Positions 35,419-46,818 of a DNA stretch of 64,000 nt are shown in pieces (the first letter of the stretch is position 1; each line of letters begins with the position of its first letter). The stretch comes from Pseudoscleropodium purum. Its lineage: Eukaryota; Streptophyta; Bryopsida; Hypnales; Brachytheciaceae. The notes under the pieces are model-generated. The model ran no database searches. It had not been told where the DNA came from and was given only the letters and a program-made list of their open reading frames with translations. A program made the translations under genes and the position numbers. The stretch is from assembly GCA_963969395.1 (NCBI GenBank), contig OZ017796.1, forward strand, positions 5,954,501 to 6,018,500, written 5' to 3'.

Positions 35419-36128
35419 TATTACAAGCAAGCCTACAACTGAAACATGGTAGCTCCACCATCGACACTCTCGGAGTCTCCTTTCTCAAGACCGACCAAAC
35501 AACATGTTTGAGGAACAGTCCTTGACCCTTACTACAGGAAGACCGGACTGATTCCAACCCGAGTTAGATGTAGGAAACCAGACACAACAACCGAATTTCC
35601 AGGAAACAAGAAACTGGACCTTCAGGTTTGTTGTATTATAAGAGGTTGCGTGGGAATTACCCACGCACTAAGGTCTTTACATACAAATCAAGAAAGACGC
35701 TAAATCTAACAACCGTAACCGCTAGCTCCGTGATAACCGTTCCCGCTCCTAGCCCCACCCATGGTTGTCATAACGGGCAAGTTAGGGTCATCGGACGGGA
35801 GGGACAGACGGGCAAACCGAACCAGACGGACGGACGGACGGTCTGGACGGCTTTAATTTTGTAACTTGTGCAATTTTGCGGAATGACACGTCACCTCGTC
35901 CACGCCCTGACGATCTCGTCTGCACCCAGCATGTTCCTTAATCCACATGGCATTCACGTGGCCTATTTTCCATTATCAGAAAGTCAACTATGTGTTGACT
36001 ATATCGGATAGGCGGGACCTCTAACGGACGGGCAAATCGGACGGACGGGCGAATTGGACGTCTGTCCACTATGACAACCATGGCCCCACCACCGCGCAGT
36101 CTAACTATTACAACTGAAAGTCGTAACA
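35419..36128 (-). repeat. 5' LTR of the Ty3/gypsy element, carrying a MITE
   Basis: Without the 323-bp MITE and its 8-bp duplication it is 379 bp, against 380 for the other LTR. Its left terminus has decayed from TGTTACGA to TATTACAA. The right terminus GTCGTAACA is intact and is followed by CAACT. Confidence 0.9.
35760..36082. mobile_element. 323-bp hAT-type MITE of a second family (CATGGTTGTCATA)
   Basis: Perfect 13-bp terminal inverted repeats CATGGTTGTCATA / TATGACAACCATG are flanked by a perfect 8-bp duplication GCCCCACC (35752-35759 and 36083-36090). The interior has clusters of CGGACGGACGG near both ends. The termini differ from the CAGGGTTGAC family, so it is mobilised by a different, though related, transposase. 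Confidence 0.92.
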
Positions 36129-36133
36129 CAACT

Positions 36134-38150
36134 GGCTCTTTCTTTAAACCACAAAACACTATGATAATTAATTAAAAATTTGCACTCTTAAATTGTTTCC
36201 ACAACAAAGTACAATTTAATTCTCTGCTTAAAAAATTTATTTGTATCACTCAATATTATCAACAAAAACTACAAAAGATTACAATAAATGATCTCACAAT
36301 ATAACTCTCTTAAAATGAACAATTAATTCTTTAAGCAATTACAAATTTCTCTTTACACTCTAAATCAATAACCAACAATTATCTCTCCAATTCCCTCAGC
36401 AAAGATATTAAGAATCAATTATTATTAATTCCTCACAGTTAACACTCAACCATAAAGCTTCAATTTTATTAAATTGCATTATCCTTCACAAATAACATTC
36501 AAAGAATGACAAGTGATAATGCAAAAATCTTCATATTGGAGCATTGTTCATATTGGAGCATTGTTCTTCTAGTATTGGAGCATTGTTCTTCTAGTATTGG
36601 AGCATTGTTCTCCTAAACTCTAGTATCTAGGGAGGATATTTAGTTATAATAGAATGGACACCATTGGCTAGTGCATGCTTGTTGGTGTTCTAATGATTCA
36701 ATTGGTTTTGTAGAAAGTGAAAATTGAATGGTACCACTCACCTTGCAGCTAACTAGCAACATGCACTACTACTAGGGGCTCCTTATTTCAGAGGAGCAAA
36801 AGGGACCCAATGTTGGTTAACAATGTTATGGTCGTGATGTAATTGAAAAATTAATATAGTTGATGCTTGAGAAAAACGAAAGTTGGTGCATAATAATGTT
36901 TAAGTTTAGTGTTGTGAAATGTTGTATCTTTTTTGTGTTCTTTCGTATTGTAGAATGGTTAGGAAATAAACTGAAGACTAATTTACTTACCTTTTGAGTG
37001 AAGCAACTACTTAAGAGTTGATTGCCTTTTTAGAGAGGTTGAATTCTTTGCAACAATTTTGAGCTAATTTTTTATGAAGAAAAATGGATTTGGCATCTTT
37101 ACCAAATCATTTCATATTTTTGAAACCTTTGTGGAATTAGTTGTGAATTTTTGAAGTTGAAATGCAATGGTCATTTAATCTCTTAATGTATAAGGTTAGT
37201 TTTGATCACTAAAGAATGTGCTCTAAATTTAACACAAAGCCAATATTTTTGCCTTCACTAGTATGCCCTGTGATGTTGCCACAATCAAAACAAAAAATAA
37301 AATAAAATTTCTAATTTTTCATTCAGAAAAACTTTGAAATTCAATAACTTTCACATTGTAGTGTGAGAGGTTGCATTCTTGGTACAAATACAAAGCTTTA
37401 TGCACAAAAGGTGCAAGGGCTTTGTTTTGTGGTGTTTGGACACATAATACAAAAGTTATGTATTTTTCAAAATAAAAGATAATTTAATTTAATTTAATAT
37501 TTTGATTTAAAAAAATCCATAACTTTTATACCATAGGTCTAAATGACACAAAATTGGCATGATTGAATAGAAAGCCTTATGCATGAAGGAGCGCAAAAGT
37601 TATAAATTTCAAAACTAAAAGATATTTTATTTCAATTTTTGATTCATAAAAACTTTGAAATTCAATTACTTTTGTAATGTAGGTCCAAATTCCACAAAAC
37701 AAAGCCATTGGACATCTCAACATATTAAACAACACAAATAACAACCTAATTTAAGATTTTTAATTTTTTTTTACCATAAATGTACAAATTCAAGCTCATG
37801 AGAGGTGCAAGCTCATGAAAGGCCACAATTGAAAAAAACACCAACAAAAGAAAAAACAAACTCAAGAGAGGTGCCATCTCTTAGCCATAATCTGAAAGAA
37901 CACCTAAAAAAACAAGAACGGTGTAACGTGAGTCCCTGCTATGCATTCATTTATTTACTAGTCGGACCCCACATCCCCACTTCAACAAAACCCTATACGC
38001 GTTGTGCATTGTGCAATGTGAATGCGTTTGTAGATAGGATTTGGAAAACTCAGACTGTGCAACCAGAGTCGTGTCATAGTCTTTGTCCTTTGGACATAAC
38101 CAATAAAATATAAACTCAAGAGAAGATGAAGTTGATCCTAAACAATTTGG
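36134..38150. other. AT-rich intergenic region
   Basis: I see no gene here. It contains the small tandem repeat at 36531-36613 and, at 37270-37700, loose repeats of AACTTTGAAATTCAATAACTTT and GCATGATTGAATAGAAAGCC-like sequence. Confidence 0.5.
36531..36613. repeat. Short tandem repeat, unit TATTGGAGCATTGTTCTTCTAG
   Basis: Four units of 18-22 bp stand head to tail; the first lacks the CTAG end. Confidence 0.85.
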
Positions 38151-38269
38151 GAGAGAACGTGATTTTGTAAAACTTGTGAGTGAGCTTTGGACGTCCTGTG
38201 AATTCACCTGGCGTGACGTCGCAGGCCGTGGCGGAGCTGAACATGTGCGCAGGGGAGCCTCCGACGACG

Positions 38270-38278
38270 AAACCCTAA
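38270..38278 (+). promoter_or_regulatory. Telo-box AAACCCTAA in the leader of the phosphatase gene
   Basis: AAACCCTAA lies just before a possible 5' UTR donor (ATTG|GTGAGC at 38281/38282). A second AACCCTAA follows at 38432-38439, right after a (TTGGG)n run. Telo-boxes are common near the transcription start of plant genes that are active in dividing cells (established knowledge). Confidence 0.6.
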
Positions 38279-38403
38279 TTGGTGAGCAGCTGGTCCTCTC
38301 ACAGACCCTACCTTACTCTCATAGTTGCCGTCTCGTAGGGTTGGTGATTCATGAGGTCCTCTTAAGGTGTAATCGAGCCCTTTCTTCAAGAAGTGGACAA
38401 AAG

Positions 38404-38432
38404 GTTGGGTTGGGTTGGGTTGGGTTGGGTTA
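38404..38432. repeat. (TTGGG)n microsatellite in the likely 5' UTR intron
   Basis: Five or six TTGGG units are followed directly by TTAACCCTAA. The repeat resembles telomere-like sequence but is not the TTTAGGG unit. Confidence 0.8.
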
Positions 38433-38481
38433 ACCCTAATGCACTTTCTCATGCGTGTTGTGGAAGTTTAACAGGAATGAA

Positions 38482-40778
38482 ATGACGTTGGCGTATATGA
38501 GTGTGCCGGATGCTTATGGCGTGGTCGAAGCAGGCGTGTTCAGATCCAAGGCCCTGGATCTGCACAATCTGCCGTTTCTGTTGCACCTGCAGCTGCGAAC
38601 CATTCTGTATCTTTCCCCTGATACTCTTGCCAAGGCTGTAACCGACTTCCTCGATAACAACAAGATCAAACTGGTTTGTTACTTCCTTCAAGGAATAGTT
38701 CGAGTTGTCTTGCTCTCGCTTCAGTATATTTCAAGTATTTGGGGTTGAACATGCTTCGTATTGGGGGTTGGACATGCAGATGCATCTAGGTGTTGGAGAA
38801 TGGATGCCACAGGCCTCATGGAAGCCCATCAGTGAGGAACTTATAAAGGATGCTCTTGAGATTATCCTCGATGTCAATAACCATCCAATCCTTGTTATGT
38901 GCTCGTGAGTATTCCTTTACTTCTTTTTTCTGTCTCTTTTCTGTGAATATGTACTTGCAAATATGTTGGTGGTAACTACGGTCAGTATTTGATGCCACGC
39001 TTTTGTACTGATCATCTACCTATTAAATTGAGTTGCCAGGGCAGGTATACATATGACAGGCACGGTTGTAGGCTGCCTTCGCCGCCTTCAGCAGTGGAAC
39101 TTGACCCCCATATTAGAAGAGGTTAGCTTCCATAACGTTTTTTGGGGCATAGATATGAAACCGAGTGATGGATTAGCTGTTGTGGGTTGCATTCTTTCTT
39201 CTGCAGAAAAAGTATTCACATGTGAAGAGGCGGAGGTATCTGCAGAATAGTAGGCATGATAATCCATATTGTTGTGGTTTTGACTTGATTTATGAGTTTT
39301 CGTGTATCCCTTTTTCTACGTATGATTGCTTTATTTTTTGAATTGTGGTGGGTGGTGCTCTCATTATCACGGTAATATCTGATGGGTGACTCCTCTGGGC
39401 GAGGCAAGCAGTACAGGCGCTATGCCAAGAGCAAAGCACGATACGCCAATGAGCAGTTTATGGAGCTGTTTGATGAGGATCTTGTAACACTGCCAGAGCA
39501 TTTACCGGAATGGTTCATTGACCAGCGCCGGATGATGGTACAGTCACAATCGCATCTTATTTTCCGTAGCCCTATAGATCAGTGCCAATATTTCTTTCTT
39601 TCTTAAGCATAACCTGATTATCTGTTAACCTTAGGAGTATTGAAAACCTAATATGCTTGTGTAGCTCTTGTCCAAGTTTGTGCCCTTGAGTCTTTAAGAG
39701 TATAAGGTTATGTTGCAACTTCATCTTAGTTGCTGAGGCTAGAATAGGGAAGCATGTTGTGTACTATGTTCACTTGGTTCCTTATGTGAGCAACCCTCTT
39801 CAGATGAATTTGTTATGTCTTACAGTTGGATTTGCTGTAGGAGGAGGAAGAAGCTGAGTTTGCAGAGCAACTGCTTCGAGAGCAAGTCTCTAAACTTGGA
39901 GCACAATTGCAAGGGAGCATGTTCACTAAATCAGAAATCACCAATGAGGTACATTTGTGTATGCTACATAACTGATCATCTGAATGCCGTTGCTAAGGAG
40001 CCGCTGGTTTATTTATTATTTGACTGTCGAGGGTGTACTGATGCTTTGGCTAAATAGTACTCTGTAATCCTTAAAAGCTCCCCCCTATAGCCGTGTGGTC
40101 AAACTTCAGATTCTGCCTTTGCTTCTGTCTCCGTGAGTGAGCGAAGTTTGTTATTTTATATTTTTCAAAGCCATATGTTTCCTACATATCATAGTTATTT
40201 TTGAATTTTTGAAAGAAAATCGAAAGTAATGCGAGTTTTTGAGGATTCTGCGCCAAGAAACTTCATCAGTTATAAAATGAGCTCAAGACATATCAATTTC
40301 TTTGTGAAGTTTTATTTTCCATGAGGAACATCAATTTGGAACCCGTTGTGAAAGGTTAGTTCTACGTTACAAATTTGAGGAGGTAACCTAATACCGTGGC
40401 AGTACACACCCAACTTGCAATTGCATTAACTTTCTCAATTTTTGGGATTTTTGAGAATTATATAGTGGATTAGAAACTATCCTGGATATGCCTTTTTTTG
40501 TTATTTTTAATGTGAGACTTCATTGAAATCGTCTTGAAGGTCAAAATGGAGCTCGAGAATGACAAAAAATACACTATGGTAAAAGTCGTGTGCACCTACT
40601 GAATGTCTGGTTCGACTCTTCTGTGCAGGTGCAAGCAATTGCAGAGACTGAAAAGCCCAAAGTAGTGATGACAGCTGACGCTGACACCCCAGGTTACAGG
40701 AAGTATTACTATTCTTCGAGTAGTCCATTGACGACAGAGAACCGCTCTTACAAGCGGAAAATCATAGGCAAGGTCTGA
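38482..40778 (+). CDS. Tyrosine-phosphatase-like protein of the Siw14/OCA type, six coding exons, catalytic Arg replaced
   Basis: Coding exons: 38482-38673, 38780-38904, 39040-39121, 39412-39537, 39841-39948 and 40629-40778. All have GT...AG borders, the phases agree, and together they encode 260 residues. The family (Y_phosphatase2, atypical dual-specificity phosphatases; some act on inositol pyrophosphates) is recognised by GVVEAGVFRS near the N terminus, LRTILYLSPDTLAKAV, SEELIKDALEIILDVNNHPI, VVGCLRRLQQWNL and YRRYAKSKARYANEQFMELF. The P-loop spans exons 2 and 3 and reads MCSAGIHMTGT: the nucleophile Cys is there, but the CX5R Arg is Met (ATG at about 39051). The C-terminal 85 residues are a charged tail with a coiled-coil-like EEEEAEFAEQLLREQ. 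A 5' UTR exon probably ends at 38281. The acceptor TTTAACAG lies just before the start ATG. Confidence 0.88.
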
Positions 40779-42945
40779 ATAAACCCAAATGGTTCACGGT
40801 GAGTTGTTTATCATTCTCAGCATGAACTGGGACTCTCCGATTATGCATTTGTGAACGCAGATTATACCCTTGGCTATCACTTTTCCAGTAGGTTGGTGCT
40901 TTCAAGACAGCTTTGAAGGTAACCACACCTTAAATCCCCCCCTGCAGAATGTATAGATTACTATTGAAATTTTAGATTACTAATTCTTTGTGCCTTCAAA
41001 ATGTACACAATTAGCATCCTAAGCATACGCCATTGTGCGATAGTTGTTTTTCATTTTCTTTGACATCCTGATGATGCTACAGAGCTTATCATAATGCACC
41101 CTCCACTCCAAATGATTTTGTCCATGCTGTTTTACAATCTTTTTGGTTGTTGCCATACATGTTCATTCTTCCCAGAGTGTACCTCTTGTTCAATTGTATC
41201 TATCGAATGTAGGTTGAATGGTCATGTGAAGCATGCTTTCATACATAAAATTATAAACCAATGGTCTGAAGGTCCCTGAAGTGCCATGAATATAGGAGCA
41301 AGAGAGCTAGTTGACTGAATTGCAAAATTCAATTCAACATTTGATCCTGTATCTCCTAGTGGAATATCATAAGATTCTGACTTTGGGACTCATCTCTGCA
41401 ATTCCAGAATATTATGTAGAACTCTTTGTGGCGTCCATCAAAGTTAATACTTGAGTTGGTTCTGCCTGCCTTTGAATGTTGGTGGTGTGGGAGAGTTTAT
41501 GAGTTTTGCTTATCAGTGTTCATGAATGTTCATTCTTGGGTACATTTCTTCTACTTCAGTAAAGGTTGGTCAAAACTGCTTTGAATTAAGCTTTTTGTGT
41601 GCAATGAAAACCATTTGTATGACAACCATGTTACTACTATTGAATTAGGCTTTTTGTATTCAATGAAAACCATCTGTATGACAACTATGCTAATTCTATA
41701 AAATTAGGCTTTTTATATTTAATGTATGACAACCATGCTGATTCAGCTTTGTGAAATGTGAGATGCTATGATGTGCAGGATATCAAGTGTCTTCAAACTG
41801 CATCTTTAGAAGTTAAAGGTTTTCAGTCTGTTTGAATTGCTATAGGTGAGCTTGTTGGAATAGATGCCAGCAAGCTGCCTTCATTAGGACCAGTTGTTAT
41901 ATTTTCATTGTGAGCTTCCTGCATGGATGGAGGACTGTATTGGATGGAGTTTGTGTGCTAATATTTGTTTAATTTGATGCAATTGTAACTCTGAATGCTG
42001 TGTTCTCAGTCATGTTTTGGACATTTTTGGTTATGACCATTTTATAAGGAAGTTGTGAAAATTGAATCCCATATTAAAGACTATTGAATATGTTTTTGAT
42101 GAATATGGTAGTGTTTAGTTTTACATGTGGTAATTTGGAACCAACATGCTCTAGTTGGTTCCCACCATCTAGTTATTATTTAATTTTTTGCATTACTTGT
42201 GGTCAATTTCTAATAAATAGACAACACAAGTGAATAATTTATTCAATTGAAAAAGGAAAGATACCACTTCAAATAGGAAGGAATCTTTTGGGTAACCTTT
42301 TTTTATTTACTTCCACAAATTAAATAATTCATGAAAAGAGGATAGATTTGGGCCTTATATGAGATCAAGAAAGAGCCATTTGGTGCCATTAGCCAAGAAT
42401 TTCCAACCACTTTTTGGCCTACTCTTGGCTTCTAATGGAATAAAATCTTCATGGATTTGGGATCTATACCTTATTATATAATTCTAGTACAAAATCATTA
42501 TACTTTTATGAAATATGAATACTTTCCATAATTGAGGCACATGAGCTTCCAAAAATATCTTTCTCGACAAATGTGAAGAAATTGAATAAGTTGAGCATTT
42601 CCTCCTGTAATAAAATGTAACCAAAATTACACTTAGCCATCGTAACACTACTTCAAACATCAATTTTGTTAAAAGTGGTGTGATACTAGCACCAAAAATT
42701 GTGACATGTATGTACATAAAGGTCTAAAATCTAGTACTTTTAAAAAACTACATTTCTGAAAAGGTGACAAAGTAATGTAATACTGACAATTTAACAAAAT
42801 TGATGTTTTTACAGTTAAAGCAATTTCCATGCATGAAACCAATTCAACTGCATCTTCGAAGTTGAGGATTTCATTTTCTTCTAACATTTCAAGGTTCATT
42901 TTATTTTGACTTTTTTTTTATTGAATCAGACTCTGGAATATCATT
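40779..42945. other. 3' region of the phosphatase gene and intergenic DNA
   Basis: No further gene is supported. It contains the tandem repeat at 41582-41735 and ends at the target duplication of the 17-kb element. The minus strand here should once have continued the 3' side of the carbonic anhydrase gene, but I recognise no exon. Confidence 0.5.
41582..41735. repeat. Three tandem ~60-bp units
   Basis: Three diverged copies of GAATTAGGCTTTTTGTATT-CAATGAAAACCATCTGTATGACAACCATG stand head to tail; the third is shortened. Confidence 0.75.
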
Positions 42946-42953
42946 GAATTATG

Positions 42954-43105
42954 CAGGGTTGACATGACATCTGGACGTCCGGGATGTCCGGACGCGGACG
43001 CTGTATCCACTGCGTCCGTTGGCATTCGCAGTCCCGGCGGATGTAGCGTCCGCCGGGACCGCCCCGTCCGCCCCATCCGCCCCGTCTGCTTTGACAGCCC
43101 TGTTT
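42954..43105. repeat. Left terminus of the hAT element (TIR and subterminal CGGACG repeats)
   Basis: The first 130-150 bp align with the left part of the MITE at 33894, through GGACGTCCGGGATGTCCGG to GCGGATGTAGCGTCCGCCGGG. After about 43100 the sequence is unique to the long element. Confidence 0.9.
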
Positions 43106-43306
43106 CCCCCGACTGTCCTACCTAAACTGCCCCGCGGTCACTCCCATAATCCGTAAACAATTAAATATTAAATGAAGTGCAATGGTTCGCGATTTGACTC
43201 ATATTTTCAAATGTCATGAAATTTGTGCATATGGAAGATATTCCTCATCCCCACATTCTATTAAAAAATTTCAGCCCAAAATATGCAAATCTACAATCAC
43301 ACGTAT

Positions 43307-43370
43307 GCCCAAAAATTATATATTGCCCAAAATTTATATATTGCCCAAAAATTATATATTGTCCAAAAAC
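43307..43370. repeat. Short tandem repeat, unit ~18-19 bp (GCCCAAAAATTATATATT)
   Basis: Four near-identical units stand between the left terminus and the 3' end of the kinase-like gene. Confidence 0.8.
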
Positions 43371-43791
43371 ACATGTTGGTCCTCTAGGGATTGAACCACA
43401 TCGGAAAAAAAATTAAAACAATGTCTCTTATAAGTTGAAAGATTATAAAGTTTGACCACGAGTCCATGATAGATTGATAGTCTTGAAACTATGAAAAAAT
43501 TCCAATTCATTTTCAGAAGGCAAACTAAAAAAATTTGTGACTTCAAATATATATATATATACTATTTAAAAAATCGAGATCAACACAAATACAAACATAA
43601 TCAATATGGGCAGAATGTATTGAATTTAATATAGAATACCATACATTGTGGACTCAAAAATTTATATATACCATATAGTGTGCACATTTGGCTAATTGCA
43701 CATATAATTTTTTTTCATTCCAACTCTATATTTCTAAACTAATTTTTAATGCCTTTATAACCTATTCAACTACTACTTCTGCACTACCAAT

Positions 43792-45285
43792 CTAATATAA
43801 ATGGCGGAAATGTTCATCTAGCATCGGCCAACGATATGTATTAGAAAATCGCGTAATCACATGGGCCAAACTAGTATTTTCATCGTCAGTCTTCGAAGAA
43901 ATGCGCTTCAAGTAAGCATAAAACACTTTTGCAAAGTCATGAAAGGCAAATTGTATCGCACTAGGTGTTTTAAGTAGCAAGTTGAAATACGCCTCTGACA
44001 TGTTTTTTCTATTCATCCGCCGAGCAATTTTTAGAATAGCATACTATTTTGATTTACGTGAATACATCGGAATGACTTCCACATCTACACCTGCTTTCTG
44101 CAAATATGCAATACGTGGATCCACCCACCATCTCCTCTGCAAAGTTTGTTTCATCTCATCTGCTGATGTGAATGTGTACAAAGACTTCATTGGCTGAGAA
44201 GCTAAGGTGGTCATGCCCCAATCGCAAACTCCAATGTACACACGTGACTCATCCTCTGGAAAATGCAACAAGATGTTGTCCAGAGAAAGATCATTGTGCA
44301 AATGTCCAGCAAGATGCACTGCATACATTATATGCATAAAGGCCCATGTCAGCTCCGTGCGCTTCTTCCGATATCGCCTTAAACGTTGAACTTTTACAAC
44401 CTCCTCTTCGGTTGGATTTGTATACATCAAACAGATTTGAATGTTGTCTAGATAGTCCTTATCCATATTCAACATTTGTCGAAGAGTTCCACCATTCCAC
44501 CAATACGCATAACCTTCACACGTCGTTCCGTGCACCGCAGCAAACCGTATCACACCCGCGTGTGGAATTCGAACAGCCATTGATTCGTTTTGATGTTCTA
44601 ATTTTGCAAGATCAGGTCGAGTTTGGTGGTGAATGGATTTCTTTGCCGCAAACTCCGAATAAGGAAGTATTCCTGGACATCCTTCAATACGGACCTTTTG
44701 AATCGTTGTATATCCACCTCTTATCGTTCTATCATCAACAGCAATCACGCGTGTTGTATCTGGAAGTGCTATTAGGTGCCGTTTAGTCTTTTCCGCTTCA
44801 GCAACTCCATCATTGCTTTTCCACCAAGCAATCGAACCAACTCGATTGTGCCTTTTGGCGAATGAAGCACATTGCCCCCTAAACAAGTTCGCTTTCAGAA
44901 TCACTTCTTCAAACTGGGCGTCATTGGGTCGATATTCCTTGCCATATTTAACCAAAATGACTTTGGAATTCCACAAAGCGTCATGAACCTTGTTCTCCAA
45001 ACATTTGGTGAAGTGCGTTTTATGCATTTCGTCATGCCACTTCGGAACATTCAATGCATCCAACAACATCTGTGTCATGTTTACCTTGAATTTAGACACG
45101 CACACCTCTTAATATCTGATGTACTTATTGTCTAAAGACAATGTTGTTTCCGATTCATAAAATTGAACGATGCGCTCGATCATGAATTTCTTGCATTCTT
45201 CCGAAGGACTTTGGCGAGCTACCTCCAAGTTTGATGGTCCCTCTCCATTTTTTAGCTTCGCAACCTTCTTGTTCCCATTCGGCAT
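43792..45285 (-). pseudogene. Protein-kinase-like gene of the hAT element, two in-frame stops
   Basis: The true start is the ATG at 45285 (MPNGNKKVAKLKNGE). One frame runs from there to 43792, about 497 codons, broken only by a TAA at 45109-45111 and a TAG at 44044-44046; each is one C-to-T step from a Gln codon. Kinase features come in the usual order: FAAKKS near residue 213 (VAIK-like lysine), a Glu-bearing helix, HAGVIRFAAVHG, a hinge-like WWNGGTLRQML, HNDLSLDNILL near residue 326 (HRDLKPEN-like, with Asp and Asn kept and Arg replaced by Asn) and CDWG near 355 (DFG-like). No clear Gly-rich loop is seen. The C-terminal 140 residues are unlike known kinase parts. A CGGACG-rich block lies about 195 bp upstream. 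Host kinases captured by plant transposons are known, but an own, element-specific kinase is equally possible. Confidence 0.8.
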
Positions 45286-45477
45286 CGTGACAAATGAAAC
45301 TGATATAGATCAAATTTTTTAATTTAAAATTGAATTCCACGTGCAAGTGTCCAAAAACTTGGCAATAAGGGGGCCCCAATAAACCACTCTTGCCTTGCTT
45401 CGGAAAGGAGCCAATGGAGAATGAACCACCAAGCTCTCTGCTCCATCTTGCATTCACAAGGGGCAAAGCAAAAGTGA

Positions 45478-45790
45478 CAATGTGGACGGCCCGTCCGCCC
45501 TATTGGACGGCCCCAAACCGTCCGCCCGATCGGACGACCATGGGGGAACAAATCTGGCATCTGCCCGATCTGACAGGCAGCGATGGACGGCCCCAAACCG
45601 TCCACCTGATCGGACGGGCCACGGGTGGCGGACGCATCAGCCATCCGCCTCCCCGAAACCCTACAGTCGCGTCTGCCCGATCGGACAGCCATGGGCGGAC
45701 AAATCTGGCGTCCGCCTCTCTGAAACCCTCGAGCCCCGTCCCCTCGATCGGACGGCCACGGGCGGACAAATCTGGTGTAAACCAATCAGA
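45478..45790. promoter_or_regulatory. CGGACG-rich block upstream of the kinase-like gene
   Basis: This GC-rich island in AT-rich DNA is built of GACGGCCCCAAACCGTCCG, CGATCGGACGGCCA and GGGCGGACAAATCTGGCGTCC words, repeated two to four times at about 110-bp spacing. It begins about 195 bp upstream of the start codon. Its composition equals that of the element ends, but no TIR or target duplication bounds it. Confidence 0.65.
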
Positions 45791-46818
45791 TGGCAAAGGA
45801 CGGATTGCTCTAATATTCCGATTTTTTATATGAGTTTCGAATTTGATTTTGTTTTCAAGTCTTAAAGCAGGCTGGAAGTCTCAAAAATGGTGCATCTGAG
45901 AGCTGATCCGCTTTTTTCATCTATTTCTTTGGATGGGAATACTTTTTTCTCATTTTTCAGACAAAGAAAAATTGATGAGGAATTAAAATCAAGTAGTTTT
46001 GTATTTTTTCAAAGATTTGTAATTTATTTATAAATTTTCGAATGACTTGCATCATAGGTCCCTATTGTGACCCTAGGTCGTTCATAAATGGTGCACTTGC
46101 AATTTTAAATAAAAATGGAAAAGATAAAGAGAAGGATTAACTCTTGTATTTAATAATGTGTTTTTTTTCAGTGCATTCCATCAATGTACTTGTCAATTAA
46201 AGAACCATAAATAAACCATTTCAATGAACTTCCATATTTGAAAATAGAATTTAAAGAGAAACCACTAATTGTCTAATTTGGGCATTTCTTCATACCAATA
46301 AGAAATCATTTTCGGTTTTAGCAATCGTTGAATGAAAAATAAAAAAATTTCAAATATTCAAATAATTCAATCTTTCATAAATTAATTAGAAATACATTTA
46401 TACCATTTACGAGTTTCTAAATGTAATAAACACACAACAATAATTTCAAAATATACACCATGCTAGTACATATTTAATCTCGAATGCTAAATTCAAAAAT
46501 AGACATAATATGGCTCTTACAAAGTTACATTTCTTCTTCATATTTTTATTATTTATCAAAGTCGTTTATAGCCTTATACATCAACGCTATTATAAAATAA
46601 TACAATGATGTCTTCAACAATATGCTTGCCTACATACATACTTGGTGTACACTATTACACAACACTTTTTGAAAAAGTGAACAAAATTGTTGTTCAAAAT
46701 TGTTCTATTCATTTAAAATTTTGTACTACTTCTACCAATCTAGCGCTCTATACTTGTCGTGAGAGTAAAAATGAGAAAATGGAACAAATACATACTCACT
46801 ATATACTTGCATGTTTTT
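45791..46818. other. AT-rich sequence between the two minus-strand genes
   Basis: I see no gene here. It includes the leader of the kinase-like gene on its right-hand, upstream side and the 3' flank of the SYG-rich gene. Confidence 0.5.

Larger units (their letters stand above)
29040..36128 (-). mobile_element. Ty3/gypsy chromovirus, complete in outline but dead, four MITEs nested in it
   Basis: Two direct LTRs (29040-29419 and 35419-36128) enclose gag and pol on the minus strand. A perfect 5-bp target duplication CAACT flanks the whole (29035-29039 and 36129-36133). The order on the minus strand is gag, zinc knuckle, protease, reverse transcriptase, RNase H, integrase and chromodomain, which places it among the chromodomain-bearing Ty3/gypsy elements of plants. 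A purine tract (AAGGGGGG on the minus strand) adjoins the 3' LTR. I found no standard tRNA primer site next to the 5' LTR. The LTRs differ at roughly one base in ten, mostly by transitions, so the insertion is old. Confidence 0.93.

Noticed and set aside
42484..42899. Minus-strand frames left of the hAT element as the missing last exon of the carbonic anhydrase gene
   Set aside because: The translated sequences show none of the expected C-terminal carbonic anhydrase pattern.
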